A stretch of DNA of 64,000 nucleotides, taken from assembly GCF_020740795.1 (NCBI RefSeq), contig NC_067283.1, forward strand, positions 4,553,659 to 4,617,658. Direction: 5' to 3'. Positions 34,586 through 64,000 of the stretch are shown piece by piece. The DNA comes from Apus apus (Eukaryota; Chordata; Aves; Apodiformes; Apodidae). The notes below the pieces were generated by a model that searched no databases, was not told the DNA's origin, and worked only from the letters and a program-made list of their open reading frames with translations. Every line of letters begins with the position of its first letter. The stretch's first letter is position 1. The position numbers and the translations under genes are program-made.

Positions 34586-36348
34586 CCCCAAAGCACTGAT
34601 ACCTTTGGAAAGCCCTGCCTGCCCTCTGAACTCCTCTCCCTGCCCACAGCTGGCTGGGTTTGCACAGCACCTGGCACACAGGCACCTTGGCTTGTCTAGT
34701 TCATATGTCACTCAAATTAATAACCAGGGTTCATTTATGACAGGAGTTCTGTGCATCTTGGAGGTCACAAATAAACAGGCCAACGGTGACAACCTTTGCT
34801 CACCCCAGCACAAGGCAGACTGAGGCTAAGAAAGCCTCCCAGCAGAGAACCCAGGCACACATCTCCACAGCTTACATGTTTCAGGTACATGGAGCAGCCC
34901 CCAGGCTAAAGAAACACCCCAGTGAGTTTGCCTTGCTCCAGGTCAGGCATCCTTTTCAAGCACAAGACTGAGCCATAAAACTCCAGTTTAACTCAAGGAT
35001 GCAGTTTGAGGAGGAAAGGGACAATTGAAAGCGGTGACCACACCAGGATGGATTCATGCAGCCAAGCCCAGCAAAACAAATCATCATGGGCATGGTGAAA
35101 CCCCACACCCTCTCCCCCGTGCCTGCCCCTTACTCTCCAATGCCCCCAATCCATCTGCTTCCCCATTTACCTAAAACTGAAGAAAATTACTCAGAAAGGT
35201 CCACTAATCACTGTTTGCCTGCCAACCCGGAGAAGGTACCAGCCACTAGCACAGAGAAAGCACCTTCCAGTCACACCAGTCCATGGGTGTTTTCAAGCAT
35301 CCTCTTCTGCATTCAATTGTTTAAAGCCCTTCTTTGCTGAGTATCAGACACGGCTAAAGCTTCTTAGAGGAGGTTCATGCACCGGCAGCTGACAGAGCCT
35401 GCAGTGGCAGGCATCTTATCTGCACCTGGGCTGAGAAAAGTGAGGATCTGGCCTCAGATTTTGTTGTCAGGGCCAGATGGGCAAGGGCAGGCTCCCCAAT
35501 CTCTGAAGCAGGTTTCCAGCCCAGGGATGGAAATCCCTGTGATAGCAGAACCACAGACTTCTCCGGGGCCTAGAGGACATCCGAGCAGGCTAGGATGAAG
35601 TTACATGGAAGAAGACAAGTCCTTGTCTCTCTGCTTCTTAGTGGGCCAAGAGTCTGAAACAAAAGTAGATGTGAGACCTCTGTTATCAGGCTTGGGTCAG
35701 GCAGGGTTTAGTGCTCCCCATGCACAGAGATGACATGCCCACCTCCAGCTGCAGCAAGGCACACCAACAGCACACAGGTTTGAATTTCTCCAGTGCCCAG
35801 GGAAGTCAAAGGGTACCTGGCTCTTTTCCCTCCTGCTTAGGGCAGTCTCTGGTTTCAGTCCCTGCTGCCAGAAGACATTTAATGAAAAAGGGACCCTGCC
35901 AGTGGTCCAACTCTCCATGCTCCTAGTTGCTTGCTCCCACACCAAGCAAACCAACTATGCCAAGAGCAAGAACTGCAGCAGCATTTTCCACTCCACCCTC
36001 TGTTCTGCAGGCAAATGATCCCAGCTCTTCAGAAATAGGCATTAAACAGCCAAAAGAAAGCACTAAACCAGCTCTTAAGGTAACAGCATGAAGCACTGCA
36101 CCAAAGACTGACACCTTGATCACCCCTTCATAAACGAGGCCAAGCATCTAGTACCATTTTCCAGAAGAGTCCAAAGTGATCCGAATCCAGATGAAAGGAT
36201 GATGGTCCTTCCCTTCCTGAGGGACTGTGACAAACCTGCAACACCCACAGCCACAAGCAGGAAAAGGAAAAACCAAACCAAACCACACATTTCTGAAGAA
36301 AGTACAAGGCTGCATGAACACAGAGAAGCAGGCATATATAATGGCGTT
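34586..36348. other. Stretch downstream of GARS1, no gene recognised
   Basis: No exon is seen on either strand. In human, CRHR2 lies tail-to-tail beyond GARS1, but I find no exon resembling its conserved C-terminal seven-helix region here or further left. Confidence 0.5.
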
Positions 36349-36354
36349 TTTATT
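36349..36354 (-). terminator. GARS1: Polyadenylation signal candidate for GARS1 (distal)
   Basis: AATAAA on the minus strand lies about 195 nt after the stop codon. It is followed by a T/GT-rich stretch (TGCTTCTCTGTGTTCATG), as expected for a downstream element. Confidence 0.5.
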
Positions 36355-36480
36355 CATAACACCTTTAACTTGGGACTGCAATTATTTCAGTTTTTAAAGT
36401 TAAATTCGGGCAGCAATTGAGGAAAAAAAACCCAGTCTCTGTGTGCACAAACAATCCAGCTTTGAATAATACGCGAGAAG

Positions 36481-36486
36481 TTTATT
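36481..36486 (-). terminator. GARS1: Polyadenylation signal candidate for GARS1 (proximal)
   Basis: AATAAA on the minus strand lies about 63 nt after the stop codon, with GGATTGTTTGTGCACAC downstream. It could be an alternative early site giving a very short 3' UTR. Confidence 0.45.
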
Positions 36487-36548
36487 TCGCATTAAGACGA
36501 ACAGTAAAAAGTGGACATTTGACAGGATCTTCCTTCAGGTCCTTTCCT

Positions 36549-64000
<27,452 letters not shown>

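Noticed and set aside
1-36000. CRHR2, expected tail-to-tail with GARS1 from human synteny
   Set aside because: I searched by eye for its conserved last helices and C-terminal exon on the plus strand and found no match. It may lie further left or the order may differ.

Overview
The window is vertebrate nuclear DNA, almost certainly from a bird. It carries about a dozen copies or fragments of CR1, the dominant avian LINE, recognisable by the 3' end that finishes in ATTCTATG/ATTCTGTG-type 8-bp repeats. It also carries a multi-exon gene whose conceptual product is clearly vertebrate glycyl-tRNA synthetase. The species cannot be determined from the sequence alone.

Right part (about 36.3-64.0 kb, minus strand): GARS1. 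Sixteen complete coding exons (2-17) and the last 10 bases of exon 1 can be placed to the base. Joined, exons 2-17 give one open frame of 665 codons plus a stop (1,998 nt). It covers most of the WHEP domain, the class II catalytic core with motifs 2 and 3, and the anticodon-binding domain. The start codons and the mitochondrial presequence lie beyond the right edge. The 5' end sits in a CpG-rich block (about 63.4-64.0 kb). All introns are GT-AG except intron 11, which has the hallmarks of a minor-spliceosome (U12-type) AT-AC intron.

Left part (1-36 kb): gene-poor and rich in CR1. The only protein-like locus is a plus-strand C2H2 zinc-finger gene or pseudogene at about 19.5-21.4 kb. It has seven fingers, a KEEP-motif-rich spacer, then six more fingers. 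A 13-nt deficit with frameshift in finger 7 and an in-frame TGA before finger 8 break it. The spacer appears to be made of former finger units whose zinc ligands have been replaced while the linker-derived KEEP motif was kept. A CpG-rich block at 16.7-17.4 kb with a good splice donor may be its promoter and first exon.

Other structure: a 217-bp inverted duplication with about 98% identical arms around a 307-bp spacer (25.9-26.65 kb); an imperfect direct duplication of an A-tailed segment with a polyadenylation signal (23.2-23.5 kb); and a CR1 copy whose 5' part is inverted relative to its 3' part (15.7-16.6 kb). Apart from GARS1 and the zinc-finger locus I see no protein-coding gene. I found no tRNA, rRNA or CRISPR by eye.
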